NCBI RefSeq assembly: GCF_007992495.1
Contig: NZ_BKAJ01000003.1
Coordinates: 35,545 to 99,544, forward strand
Source of the DNA: Reyranella soli
GTDB lineage: Bacteria > Pseudomonadota > Alphaproteobacteria > Reyranellales > Reyranellaceae
DNA length: 64,000 nt
Direction of reading: 5' to 3'
Shown: in pieces, positions 53,669 through 64,000 of the stretch
How positions within the stretch are numbered: the stretch's first letter is position 1
How the letters are laid out: every line of letters begins with the position of its first letter
Notes under the pieces: model-generated
Seen by the model: the letters and a program-made list of their open reading frames with translations, nothing else
Told to the model about the DNA's origin: nothing
Databases searched by the model: none
Made by a program: the position numbers and the translations under genes

Positions 53669-55258
53669 CTACTTCTTGCTGATGTTCCACACCACCGGCA
53701 CGGGCCCCGCCAGCCAGCCGGAGAGGCGGTCCTTGCGGTAGGCGCCGAAGGCCTTGTACTGGCCGACCGGCGCGTAGAGGCCCTGATCGACGAGACGGTC
53801 CGAGATGGCGTAGCCCAGTTCCTTCTGTTTGGCCGGATCGCTCTCGCGGATGAAGGCGGCGCGCAGCGTCTCGATCTCGGGGTCGCACGGCCAGCCGAAC
53901 CAGGCCTTCTCGCAGGTGCCGGCGGCATAGGCGTTGATGCCCGGATTGTCGAGGTCGAGCGTGATGTTGGTGGTGAAGAAGATGTTCCAGCCGCCCTGCG
54001 CCGGCGGCTCGCGGCGGGCGCGGCGCGACACCACCGTCTGCCAGTCCATCGGCAGCAGGTCGATCTTGAAGCCGGCCTTCTCGAGTTGCTGCTTGGCGAC
54101 CGCCTGGACCTGGTTGGACGACTGCAGGTCGGTTTGCTGCAGCATCGCGACGGGCGTGCCGTCGTAGCCGCTCTCCTTGAGAAGCGCCCGCGCCTTCTCG
54201 AGGTTGGGCTTGATCAGGAGATCGCCGTATCCCTTGCCGTACTTCGTGCCGCAGACGAAGGGTGCGTTGCAGACCTTGTAGATCTCGGGATCACCGACCT
54301 GGGCGCGCAGCATGTCCTCCTGCGCCAGCGCCCACATCGCCGCCTGGCGCGCCTTCACGTTGTTGAAGGGCGGGTGGAGTGTGTTGAAGCGCATGATGAT
54401 CTGGCTGCCGAGCGCGTTCCAGCCGAACAGCGCGATGTTCTTGTCGGCCTTCAGCATCGGGAAGAGATCGGGCACGGGCGATTCGATCAGGTCGATCTCG
54501 CCGGCCATCAGTGCGTTCACCGCGGTGGCGGGATCGGGGATGGCCAGCCACTCGACGCGATCGACCTTGGCGATCTTGCCGCCGGCCAGCATCGAGGGCG
54601 GCTCGTTGCGCGGATTGTAGCGGGGGTTCTTGACGTAGACGATCTTCTCGCCCGGCTTCCACTCGTCACGCTTCAGCATGAACGGGCCCGACCCGGTGTA
54701 GTCCTCGATCTGCTTGTTCGGGTCGGTCTCGGCGACGCGCTTGGGCATCATGAAGGGCACGTTGGACGAGGGCTTGCCCAGCGCGTCCAGCACCAGGCCG
54801 AACGGCTCCTTGAGGACGATGGCGAACGTCCGTGCATCGATCGCCTTGATGTCGCTGGTGGCCTTCAGCAGGATCTGACCGAAGCCGTCGCGGGCAGCCC
54901 AGCGCTTGATCGAGGCGATGCAGTCCTCCGACGTCACCGGCGTGCCGTCGCTCCATTCCAGGCCCTCGCGCAGGGTGATGGTCCAGGTGAGCTTGTCGTC
55001 GGAGACGGTGTATTTCTCCGCCATCTGCGGCTGGATCTTGAGGTCGGCGTCCTTGGCGAACAGGACATCGTAGACCATGTAGCCGTGGTTTCGCGTGATC
55101 AGCGCCGTCGTCCAGATCGGGTCGAGGATCTTGATGTCGGCGTGCGACACCATGCGCAGCGTCTGCGCCGTCGCCGGTCCCGCCATGGCACCGGCCGCCG
55201 TCGCCAAACCGAGCGCGACGGCACCCCGTGCCACCCATTTCCACAAACCCATACTCAT
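53669..55258 (-). CDS. SBP family 5 ABC binding protein, tandem copy 1
   Basis: 529 residues from the ATG at 55258 (MSMGLWKWVARG) with GGAAAGGG ahead; a longer frame is less likely. The signal peptide ends near ATAQT (about residue 32). The mature protein opens QTLRMVSHADIKILDPIWT, shares RDGLEW/REGLEW, TGSGPFMLKRDEWKPGEKI, FNTLHPPFNNVKARQAAM and GWNIFFTT with the copy at 55370, and by eye is over two-thirds identical to it. No permease is linked. Confidence 0.92.
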   Translation of the reverse strand: MSMGLWKWVARGAVALGLATAAGAMAGPATAQTLRMVSHADIKILDPIWTTALITRNHGYMVYDVLFAKDADLKIQPQMAEKYTVSDDKLTWTITLREGLEWSDGTPVTSEDCIASIKRWAARDGFGQILLKATSDIKAIDARTFAIVLKEPFGLVLDALGKPSSNVPFMMPKRVAETDPNKQIEDYTGSGPFMLKRDEWKPGEKIVYVKNPRYNPRNEPPSMLAGGKIAKVDRVEWLAIPDPATAVNALMAGEIDLIESPVPDLFPMLKADKNIALFGWNALGSQIIMRFNTLHPPFNNVKARQAAMWALAQEDMLRAQVGDPEIYKVCNAPFVCGTKYGKGYGDLLIKPNLEKARALLKESGYDGTPVAMLQQTDLQSSNQVQAVAKQQLEKAGFKIDLLPMDWQTVVSRRARREPPAQGGWNIFFTTNITLDLDNPGINAYAAGTCEKAWFGWPCDPEIETLRAAFIRESDPAKQKELGYAISDRLVDQGLYAPVGQYKAFGAYRKDRLSGWLAGPVPVVWNISKK

Positions 55259-55369
55259 ACCCTTTCCATACTTGACGATGCCCCGCACGCAGCTCGGCGC
55301 GCCGGGGTTGACGAACGATGCGATGTCCGTGCCAACGATGTTCGCCCGGCAAAGCGGGCCGCGAATGGC

Positions 55370-56938
55370 CTACTTCTTGGTGATGTTCCACATCACCGGC
55401 ACAGGGCCGGGCAGCCAGCCCGAGACGCGATCCTTGCGGTAGGCGCCGAACGCCTTGTACTGGCCGAGCACGATGTAGCTCGCCTGGTCCATCACGCGAT
55501 CCTGGACGGCCATGGCGATCTGCTTCTGCTTGTCGGGATCGACCTCGCGCGCGTATGCAGCGCGCAGCTTCTCCATCTCCGGATCGCACGGCCAGCCGAA
55601 CCACGCCTTGTCGCAGGCGCCGCTGGTGAAGGAGTTGCTGGCTGGATTGTCGGCGTCGACCGTGACGGTGGTGGTGAAGAAGATGTTCCAGCCGCCCTTG
55701 TCGGGTGCATCCTTCTTGGCACGGCGCGACACCACGGTCTGCCAGTCCATCGCCTGCAGGTCGACCTTGAAGCCGACGCGCTCGAGCGCCTGCTTGGCGA
55801 CCGGCGGCAGCTGGTTGGACGATTGCAGGTCGGTCGCCTGCATCATCACGATCGGCGTGCCGTCATAGCCGCTTTCCTTGAGGAGCTGCCGCGCCTTGTC
55901 GAAGTTGGGCTTCACCAGGAGGTCGCCATAGCTCTTCTCGTAGGGCGAGCCGCAGACCAGCGGCGAGTTGCACACCCGGTAGATCTCGGGATCGCCGACC
56001 TGCGCCTTGAGGAAGTCCTCCTGGGCGATGGCGTACATCGCCGCCTGGCGCGCCTTCACGTTGTTGAAGGGCGGATGGAGATGGTTGAAACGCATGATGA
56101 TCTGGCTGCCCTGGGCGTTCCAGCCAAACAGCGCGATGTTCTTGTCAGCCTTCAGCACCGGGAAGAGATCAGGCACCGGGATCTCGACCAGGTCGATCTC
56201 GCCCTGCTGCAGGGCGTTGACCGCGGTCAGCGGATCGCTGACGGCGATCCACTCCAGGCGCTCGACCTTCACCACCTTGCCGCCGGCCAGCATCGAGGGC
56301 GGCTCGGCGCGCGGCTTGTACTTGGCGTTCTTGACGTAGACCACCTTCTCGCCGGGCTTCCACTCGTCCTTCTTGAAGATGAACGGGCCCGAGCCGGTGT
56401 AGTCGTCGATCTGCTTGTTCGGATCGGTCTCGGCGACCCGCTTGGGCATCATGAAGGGCACGTTGGAGGAGGGCTTGCCCAGCGCATCGAGGACGAGGCC
56501 AAACGGCTCCTTGAGCGTGAGCGTGAAGGTCTTGGCGTCGACCGCCTTCAGGTCGCCGACCGAGGCCATGAACTGCTGGCCGAGCGCATCGCGCGCGCCC
56601 CAGCGCTTGATCGAGGCGACACAGTCCTCGGCCGTCACCGGCTGGCCGTCGTGCCATTCCAGGCCGTCGCGCAGGGTGAACTTCCAGGAGAGCTTGTCGG
56701 CCGAGACCTCGTATTTGTCGACCATCTGCGGCTGGATCTTGAGATCGGCGTCGCGCGCGAACAGCACGTCGTAGATCATGTAGCCGTGGTTTCGCGTGAT
56801 GAAGGCGGTAGTCCAGATCGGATCGAGGACCTTGAGGTCGGAATGGGCGACCATCCGGAGCGTCTGGGCGCCGGCCGGAATCGTCCACAGCAGGGCGAGG
56901 CACGCCGCAAAACGCGTCAAAATCCGAAAAGCGTGCAT
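55370..56938 (-). CDS. SBP family 5 ABC binding protein, tandem copy 2
   Basis: 522 residues from the ATG at 56938 (MHAFRILTRFAAC). The signal peptide ends near AGAQT (about residue 25). It has QTLRMVAHSDLKVLDPIWT, DGLEWHDGQPVTAEDC, DDYTGSGPFIFKKDEWKPGEKV and FNHLHPPFNNVKARQAAM, close to the copies at 53669 and 46555. The three share a KDEWKPGEK-VYVKN block. Likely ligands are short peptides or related compounds. Divergent from the DODA-type gene. Confidence 0.92.
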   Translation of the reverse strand: MHAFRILTRFAACLALLWTIPAGAQTLRMVAHSDLKVLDPIWTTAFITRNHGYMIYDVLFARDADLKIQPQMVDKYEVSADKLSWKFTLRDGLEWHDGQPVTAEDCVASIKRWGARDALGQQFMASVGDLKAVDAKTFTLTLKEPFGLVLDALGKPSSNVPFMMPKRVAETDPNKQIDDYTGSGPFIFKKDEWKPGEKVVYVKNAKYKPRAEPPSMLAGGKVVKVERLEWIAVSDPLTAVNALQQGEIDLVEIPVPDLFPVLKADKNIALFGWNAQGSQIIMRFNHLHPPFNNVKARQAAMYAIAQEDFLKAQVGDPEIYRVCNSPLVCGSPYEKSYGDLLVKPNFDKARQLLKESGYDGTPIVMMQATDLQSSNQLPPVAKQALERVGFKVDLQAMDWQTVVSRRAKKDAPDKGGWNIFFTTTVTVDADNPASNSFTSGACDKAWFGWPCDPEMEKLRAAYAREVDPDKQKQIAMAVQDRVMDQASYIVLGQYKAFGAYRKDRVSGWLPGPVPVMWNITKK

Positions 56939-57008
56939 TATATCTGTCTTCCCTGATACGAGCCCCGATTGCACACAGGCTGCCATGGGGCGGCCGAGGA
57001 ATAAAGCG

Positions 57009-57776
57009 ATGTCGATGCCAACGGTCTTTGTTTCGCACGGCTCTCCCATGCTGATCCTGGAGGATCGGCCGGCGCGCGCCTTCCTGGCATCGCTCGGCCA
57101 GGTCCTGCCGCGGCCCACGGCCATCGTCGCCGTCTCGGCCCACTGGGACACCGACGTGCCGGCCGTGTCGACGGCGCACAAGCCCGCCACCATCCATGAT
57201 TTCTATGGGTTTCCCGAAGCCCTTTACGCGCTGCGCTACGATCCGCCGGGCGCGCCCGAACTGGCCGAGCGCGTGGCGAAGCTCACCGGCGCGGCCCACG
57301 ATCCCCATCGCGGGCTCGACCACGGCGCCTGGGTGCCGGCCAAGCTTGCCTGGCCCGAGGCCGACATCCCGATCTTCCAGCTTTCAGTGCAGCCCAATGA
57401 AAGCCCGGCGCACCACATCGCGCTCGGCCGCAAGCTTGCGTCGCTTCGGGAGGAGGGCGTGCTGGTGATGGGGTCGGGCAGCGCCACGCACAACCTGCGG
57501 GCCTTGGTGCGCGGTGCAGGCAACGATGCCGAGCCCGAGCCGTGGGCCAAGGCGTTCGACGACTGGCTGGCCGAGACGCTGGAGAAGGGCGACGAGGCGG
57601 CGCTGGCGGATTACCGCACCAAGGCGCCCTATGCCCGCGAGGCCCATCCGACGGACGAGCATTTCCTGCCGATTCACGTCGCCTTCGGCGCGGCCGGCAA
57701 GGGCGCGCACGGACGCGCGCTGCATCGGTCGTTTACGTTGGGGAACCTGTCGATGGCGTCCTACGCCTTCGACTGA
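57009..57776 (+). CDS. DODA-type extradiol aromatic ring-opening dioxygenase (YgiD-like)
   Basis: 255 residues from the ATG at 57009 with GAGGA ahead. H10 (FVSHGSP), H45 (VSAHWD), H105 (LDHGAWV) and the HFLPIHVAFGA segment (H218, H223) are the histidine pattern of the LigB/DODA family, similar to E. coli YgiD. It probably cleaves a catechol, DOPA-like, ring. Iron or zinc cannot be told apart from sequence. Divergent from the tandem binding protein genes, which might supply an aromatic peptide-like substrate. Confidence 0.87.
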   Translation: MSMPTVFVSHGSPMLILEDRPARAFLASLGQVLPRPTAIVAVSAHWDTDVPAVSTAHKPATIHDFYGFPEALYALRYDPPGAPELAERVAKLTGAAHDPHRGLDHGAWVPAKLAWPEADIPIFQLSVQPNESPAHHIALGRKLASLREEGVLVMGSGSATHNLRALVRGAGNDAEPEPWAKAFDDWLAETLEKGDEAALADYRTKAPYAREAHPTDEHFLPIHVAFGAAGKGAHGRALHRSFTLGNLSMASYAFD

Positions 57777-57801
57777 AGGCGCAAGCGCAGCAACAACGGC
57801 A

Positions 57802-57872
57802 CTGTCACCCCGAGCGTAGCGAGGGGCCTATGAGGCCGCAGGAAAGATCCCTCGCTGCGCTCGGGATGACAG
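57802..57872. repeat. Family B palindromic repeat
   Basis: CTGTCACCCCGAGCGTAGCG pairs with CGCTGCGCTCGGGATGACAG with one mismatch; the loop is about 30 bases and contains TATGAGGCCGCAGG. Between the convergent DODA-type and grxD genes. Confidence 0.9.
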
Positions 57873-57908
57873 CGAGGGTGGATCGACGACGCCCGAAACG
57901 AGCGAGGT

Positions 57909-58250
57909 CTAGGCCGCGTTCGCCAGCGCGACGCCCTTTTCCTTGAAGAACTGCTCGAGCTCGCCCGTCTCGAACATCTCGCGGATGATGTCGCAGCCGC
58001 CCACGAACTCGCCCTTCACGTAGAGCTGCGGGATGGTCGGCCACTGGCTGAATTCCTTGATGCCCTGGCGCAGCTCCGGGTCGACCAGGATGTTGACGCC
58101 GTGGAACTTCACGCCGAGCTCGCTCAAGCACTCGACGACGGCGGCCGAGAAGCCGCACTGCGGGAACACCGGCGTGCCCTTCATGAACAGCAGCACGTCG
58201 TTCTTGGCGATCTCGTCGCGGATACGGTCGAAAACCTGGGGCTCGCTCAT
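57909..58250 (-). CDS. grxD: Monothiol glutaredoxin (CGFS type)
   Basis: 113 residues from the ATG at 58250 with GGAG ahead. The CGFS active site is C32-G-F-S, in a [11 protein letters not shown] context, and the glutathione-binding WPTIPQLYV and GGCDI motifs follow. It binds or delivers [2Fe-2S] clusters with the BolA protein encoded just upstream in the same direction. This bolA-grxD pair downstream of purL is a common alphaproteobacterial arrangement. Confidence 0.96.
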   Translation of the reverse strand: MSEPQVFDRIRDEIAKNDVLLFMKGTPVFPQCGFSAAVVECLSELGVKFHGVNILVDPELRQGIKEFSQWPTIPQLYVKGEFVGGCDIIREMFETGELEQFFKEKGVALANAA

Positions 58251-58319
58251 AACGATCTCCTGATGCGCCAAATTACGCCAGATTGGGGAGGCGCGGGTCT
58301 GGCCTTGAATATAAGGCCC

Positions 58320-58556
58320 CTAAGGCCTTTGCGCCATGGTGGTCAATTTAAGCGCATGCAGCACGCCGCCCATGCGACCACCCAGCGCGCCATAGACCAT
58401 CTGATGCTGCTGGATCTTGGACTTGCCGGCAAAGGCAGCGGAAACGACCGTGGCGGCATAGTGGTCGCCGTCGCCTGCGAGGTCCTGGATCTCGACCTCG
58501 GCGTCGGGGATGCCCTCCTTGATCAGGCGGACGATGTCTTCAGCGACCATCGGCAT
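58320..58556 (-). CDS. bolA: BolA-family protein
   Basis: 78 residues. MPMVAEDIVRLIKEGIPDAEVEIQDLAGDGDHYAATVVS and the QQHQMVYGALGGRMGGVLHALKL end are BolA. The histidine in HALKL is the usual second ligand in Fe-S sharing with CGFS glutaredoxin. Between purL (17 bases upstream in the transcript) and grxD (69 bases downstream). Confidence 0.95.
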   Translation of the reverse strand: MPMVAEDIVRLIKEGIPDAEVEIQDLAGDGDHYAATVVSAAFAGKSKIQQHQMVYGALGGRMGGVLHALKLTTMAQRP

Positions 58557-58573
58557 GGCTTGATTTTCCTGCG

Positions 58574-60822
<2,249 letters not shown>

Positions 60823-60826
<4 letters not shown>

Positions 60827-61512
60827 GTGAGGGCCTCGACCAAACCTTCGAACAATGCCTTGCCATCGCTGCCGCCGAACATCGGCTCAACCGCGTTTTC
60901 CGGATGGGGCATCAACCCCATCACGGTCTTCGTCTCGTTGAACACGCCCGCGATGTTGCGGATCGAGCCGTTAGGATTGCCGGTGCCGTCGACCGTGCCG
61001 TCCGGCGCACAGTAGCGGAAGGCGATCTGGCCGCGATCTTCCAGGCGCTTCAGCGTGTCCTGGTCGGCAAAGTAGTTGCCCTCGGCGTGGGCCACCGGCA
61101 CGCGGATCACCTGGCCCGCCTGGTAGCGGTTGGTGAACAGGCTCTGGCTGGTCTCGACCTTAAGGTGCACGTCGGAGCAGACGAACTTCAGGTGCGCGTT
61201 GCGCATCAAGGTGCCCGGCAGCAGGCCCGCCTCGGTGACGATCTGGAAGCCATTGCAGATCGCCAGCACCGGCACGCCCTGCGCCGCCCGCTTCTTGACC
61301 TCGGCCATGACCGGCGACAGCGCGGCCATGGCGCCGCAGCGCAGGTAGTCGCCGTAGGAGAAGCCGCCGGGGACGACGATCAGGTCGGTCTTCTCGAAGT
61401 CGCCGTCGCCGTGCCAGACCATCTGTGGCTTGCGGCCAGTGACGAGCTCGATCGCCTGGGCGACGTCGCCCTCGCGGTTGGAGCCGGGGAAAACCAGAAC
61501 GGCTGCCTTCAT
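60823..61512 (-). CDS. purQ: Phosphoribosylformylglycinamidine synthase, glutaminase subunit
   Basis: 229 residues. [20 protein letters not shown] at the N-terminus, [12 protein letters not shown], the nucleophile [11 protein letters not shown] and the HPENAV end are PurQ class I glutamine amidotransferase. It feeds ammonia to PurL, whose ATG overlaps its stop. A nested palindrome of about 139 bases separates it from purS upstream, unusual in a tight operon. Confidence 0.97.
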
Positions 61513-61530
61513 GACCCGGATGCCTTTCTG

Positions 61531-61669
61531 TCTTGCCGGACCGCGGGCCTCCAGGCCCGCTCATATTCTTTCGGACCGCGCGCGCCCCGCGCGCTCATGA
61601 GCGCGCCAGAGGCGCGCGGTCCGCAAGAGCATGATATGAGCGGGCCTGGAGGCCCGCGGTCCGGCAAGA
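61531..61669. repeat. Nested palindrome (family A, composite form) between purS and purQ
   Basis: Outer arms from TCTTGCCGGACCGCGGGC (61531) through 61564 pair perfectly with 61636-61669. Inside is a second, imperfect palindrome on GGACCGCGCGCG and CGCGCGGTCC around CGCTCATGAGCG. In the minus-strand purine transcript this can form a very stable structure just upstream of purQ (start at 61512). Confidence 0.93.
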
Positions 61670-61690
61670 GGATGAGGTCTGTGCGTGACA

Positions 61691-61933
61691 TCAGCCGACC
61701 AGCTCGATCGAGTAGTTCTCGATCACGGTGTTGGCCAGAAGCTTGCGGCACATCTCGTCGAGCCGCGCCTTCGCCTTGGCCTTGTCGGTTTCGTCGAGCT
61801 CGAGCTCGATGAACTTGCCCTGGCGGACATCGCCGACTTCGGGAAAGCCCAGCCGGTTGAGGGAATGTCCGATGGCCTTGCCCTGGGGATCGAGCACGCC
61901 GTTCTTGAGGGTCACGTGGACTCTGGCTTTCAT
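61691..61933 (-). CDS. purS: Phosphoribosylformylglycinamidine synthase, PurS subunit
   Basis: 80 residues. KARVHVTLKNGVLDPQGKAIGHSLNRLGFPEVGDVRQGKFIELEL is the PurS signature. It links PurL and PurQ in the complex. It follows purC by nine bases, so purC-purS is tightly spaced; the nested palindrome comes after it. Confidence 0.96.
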   Translation of the reverse strand: MKARVHVTLKNGVLDPQGKAIGHSLNRLGFPEVGDVRQGKFIELELDETDKAKAKARLDEMCRKLLANTVIENYSIELVG

Positions 61934-61942
61934 TGCGCCTCA

Positions 61943-62707
61943 TTACTGCAATGTGGTGGGACCGCGGACGTCGCCCGGCCCCTGGTCGATCAGGATTCCC
62001 AAACGCCGCGCCACTTCCTGGTAGGCCTCTTCGACCTTGCCGAGGTCGCGGCGGAAACGGTCCTTGTCCATCTTCTCGTTGGTGCGGAGATCCCACAGCC
62101 GGCAGGAATCGGGGCTGATCTCGTCGGCAAGCACGATGCGGACCATGTCGTCCTCATATAGGCGGCCGAACTCGACTTTGAAGTCGATCAGCTTGATGCC
62201 GCAGCCCAGGAACAGGCCGAACAGGAAGTCGTTCACGCGCAGGGTCAGCGCCACGATGTCGTCGAGGTCCTGGGGCGTCGCCCAGCCGAACGCCGTGATG
62301 TGCTCCTCGGTGACCATGGGGTCGCCCAGCGCGTCGTTCTTGTAGAAGAACTCCATGATCGAGCGCGGCAGCTGGGTGCCTTCCTCGACGCCGAAGCGCT
62401 TGGCGAAGGAGCCGGCTGCGACGTTGCGCACCACGATCTCGAGCGGGATGATCTCGACCTGCCGGATGAGCTGCTCGCGCATGTTCAGCCGGCGGATGAA
62501 ATGGGTGGGCACGCCGATCTCGCCGAGCTTGGTCATCAGGAACTCGGAGATGCGGTTATTGATCACACCCTTGCCGGTGATCGTGCCCTTCTTTTGGTTG
62601 TTGAACGCGGTAGCGTCGTCCTTGAAGTACTGGACGATGGTCCCGGGCTCTGGCCCCTCGAACAAGGTCTTGGCCTTGCCCTCGTAGATGCGACGGCGGC
62701 GGGACAT
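61943..62707 (-). CDS. purC: Phosphoribosylaminoimidazole-succinocarboxamide synthase
   Basis: 254 residues. [33 protein letters not shown] and the [38 protein letters not shown] and [11 protein letters not shown] blocks are PurC. It joins aspartate to CAIR. First gene of the minus-strand block purC-purS-purQ-purL-bolA-grxD. Confidence 0.97.
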   Translation of the reverse strand: MSRRRRIYEGKAKTLFEGPEPGTIVQYFKDDATAFNNQKKGTITGKGVINNRISEFLMTKLGEIGVPTHFIRRLNMREQLIRQVEIIPLEIVVRNVAAGSFAKRFGVEEGTQLPRSIMEFFYKNDALGDPMVTEEHITAFGWATPQDLDDIVALTLRVNDFLFGLFLGCGIKLIDFKVEFGRLYEDDMVRIVLADEISPDSCRLWDLRTNEKMDKDRFRRDLGKVEEAYQEVARRLGILIDQGPGDVRGPTTLQ

Positions 62708-62846
62708 ATCTTACTCCTGGGCGGACGGCGCCATCGGCCCACCATTCGGCCGGAATATGGCGGAAGTCCCATGCGCTGGGACTGGGGAAAAATCCATTGA
62801 AAAAGGTGACGTGGCCGTCATATTTACCTCACATCGGAGGCCCCAA

Positions 62847-63971
62847 ATGGCCCAGCAAATCACCTACGACAAGGCCTATGACACGATAATGCCGGAAGAC
62901 TTCCCAGCGATGCTGGAAGTAGCGCGTTACGGCCGGCGCAGCGATGCCTTCGACAGCATTATTTCGGCTACCCACGACCATTTCTGGGATCCGCTGGACA
63001 AGAACTACATCGATTTCGACCAGCCGTTCGACATGGCCGCCATGTCGGTGGTGCCTTTCGACATGATCGTGGAGCTCCGGAGCGCCGTCGCCGACCGGCT
63101 GGACGAGGGCCAGAAGATCCAGCTCGCCAACGACGTCATGCATTGGTCGATCTCCAACCTGCTGCATGGCGAGCAGGGCGCTTTGTCGCTGTCGGCCAGC
63201 CTCTGCCACATCCTGCTCGATCCGGGCGCCCAGGAGTACGCCGCCAACCAGGCGCGCGAGGAAGCGCGCCATGTCGCGGGCTTCACCCGTTACATCGCCA
63301 AGCGCTGGGGGCAGCCACTGCCGGTCGGCAAGACCATTGCCACGGTGCTGGCCGATCTCGTGAGCACGCCCGAGGTCTACAAGAAGATCGTCGGCATGCA
63401 GATGCTGATCGAGGGGCTGGCAATGGGCTCGTTCGCGACGCTGAATGCGCGCACCAACGATCCCGTGCTGCGCCGCCTGGTGCAACTCGTGATGAGCGAC
63501 GAGGCGTTCCATCACCGCTTCGGGCGCATCTGGGCGTCGAAGACCATCCGGCACCTCAACGAAGAGGAGCATCGCAAGGTCGAGGACTGGGCGGCCCAGA
63601 TCTTCCAGACCCTGCTGTTCAACTTGATCAACGCCGAGCAGAAGCAGGTCATCTACGCCAAGTACGGGCTCGACTGGCAGTGGGTGCGCGACGCGGTGAA
63701 GGAGAGCTTCAGCGACGACGATCGCCGCAACTCGCTGAAGGAAAGCACCAACATGTTCCGGGTGCTGATCAAGACGCTGCTGCACGCCGGCATCATCACC
63801 AGCCGCACTGCGCCGCTTTACGCGGTGTGGGTCGACATGAAGGAGCTCGAGGCCGAAGGCGACGGCATCCCCGGCGACGTCGTCGCCGAGGAGATGCTGG
63901 GCGTGCTGCGCGAGATCAACGCCAAGCGCCGGCGGATCAGCTCGAAAGACGTCGCTGCAGCGGCCTCTTAG
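62847..63971 (+). CDS. Ferritin-like diiron protein, second type
   Basis: 374 residues from the ATG at 62847 (MAQQITYDKAYDT) with CGGAGG ahead. Iron-ligand candidates are in LLHGEQGAL, REEARHVAGFTRYIAKRW and SDEAFHHRFGRIW (ExxH pairs), similar to ferritin-like hydroxylases. It is larger than and clearly distinct from the diiron protein at 38155. Divergent from purC. Its stop is followed at once by a family A palindrome arm at the window edge. Confidence 0.72.
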   Translation: MAQQITYDKAYDTIMPEDFPAMLEVARYGRRSDAFDSIISATHDHFWDPLDKNYIDFDQPFDMAAMSVVPFDMIVELRSAVADRLDEGQKIQLANDVMHWSISNLLHGEQGALSLSASLCHILLDPGAQEYAANQAREEARHVAGFTRYIAKRWGQPLPVGKTIATVLADLVSTPEVYKKIVGMQMLIEGLAMGSFATLNARTNDPVLRRLVQLVMSDEAFHHRFGRIWASKTIRHLNEEEHRKVEDWAAQIFQTLLFNLINAEQKQVIYAKYGLDWQWVRDAVKESFSDDDRRNSLKESTNMFRVLIKTLLHAGIITSRTAPLYAVWVDMKELEAEGDGIPGDVVAEEMLGVLREINAKRRRISSKDVAAAAS

Positions 63972-64000
63972 TCTTCCGGACCGCGAGCCTCCGGCTCGCT
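63972..64000. repeat. Left part of a family A palindrome, cut by the window edge
   Basis: TCTTCCGGACCGCGAGCC and on to CGGCTCGCT at the end, one base after the stop. It matches the inner element at 19931, so a further composite copy probably continues beyond 64000. Confidence 0.75.

Noticed and set aside
53174..56956. 1260-codon open frame on the plus strand
   Set aside because: Antisense to two clear family 5 binding protein genes; its Leu/Asp/Arg-rich pattern repeats because the two genes underneath are paralogues, not because it is a repeat protein.

Overview
This is a GC-rich chromosomal window packed with short-gapped genes on both strands. The order purC-purS-purQ-purL-bolA-grxD (62707 down to 57909), an ethylmalonyl-CoA mutase, a free-standing rpsD with a GTG start, and many orphan periplasmic binding proteins all point to an alphaproteobacterium. 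A soil or environmental Rhodospirillales/Reyranella- or Bradyrhizobium-like organism is my guess from gene style; no marker here settles the genus. I found no rRNA, tRNA, CRISPR array, transposase, integrase or prophage module. No gene-free stretch exceeds about 220 bases.

Layout. 1-4075 (minus): an overlapping run of alkA-type glycosylase, carboxylesterase, serine beta-lactamase-fold esterase, an MFS permease and the start of a small conserved gene. 4122-9030 (plus): nucleotidyltransferase, gluQRS, Rieske oxygenase, MetE-like methyltransferase and two small exported proteins. 9032-11684 (minus): a secreted beta-propeller (LVIVD type) flanked by two paralogous exported CxxC proteins. 12170-16386 (minus): TPR protein plus two amidases. 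16456-19894: a TctC-type binding protein, two tandem exported Cys-rich paralogues, a DUF4743/Nudix protein and a hotdog thioesterase. 20029-25755: ethylmalonyl-CoA mutase, divergent from a DUF898 / M48 peptidase / small protein / ATP-grasp operon. 25872-32340: cytochrome c and an enolase-superfamily enzyme, divergent from citramalate synthase, then an EmrAB-type pump.

32450-36822 is a xylose-type ABC operon (xylF, xylH, a single-domain xylG, LacI-type regulator) with a recognisable promoter and operator-like dyad in front. 36867-40371 holds trmJ, a minimal AraC-type regulator divergent from a diiron protein, osmC and rpsD with its promoter and terminator. 40534-44906 is an RND pump (adaptor plus one permease). 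44925-48598 has an amidase, an HpxZ-like protein, a peptide-type binding protein and a SnoaL-like protein. 48618-53601 has an FAD oxidoreductase, a DUF2235 hydrolase, a NitT/TauT-type binding protein and a divergent HxlR/flavodoxin pair. 53669-57776 has two near-duplicate peptide-type binding proteins and a DODA-type dioxygenase. 57909-62707 is grxD, bolA and the purine block. 62847-63971 is a second diiron ferritin-like protein.

The most distinctive structure is between the genes. Three families of palindromic intergenic repeats are scattered through the window. One is a nested palindrome (6951, 17424, 19902, 61531, truncated at 63972, half-copy at 48601) whose outer arms vary between loci in a paired, compensatory way and enclose a second palindrome. 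One nested copy separates purS from purQ inside the purine operon. No obvious new defence or mobile system is present. The best candidates for undescribed biology are the palindrome family, the exported LVIVD/CxxC trio and the tandem Cys-rich exported proteins.
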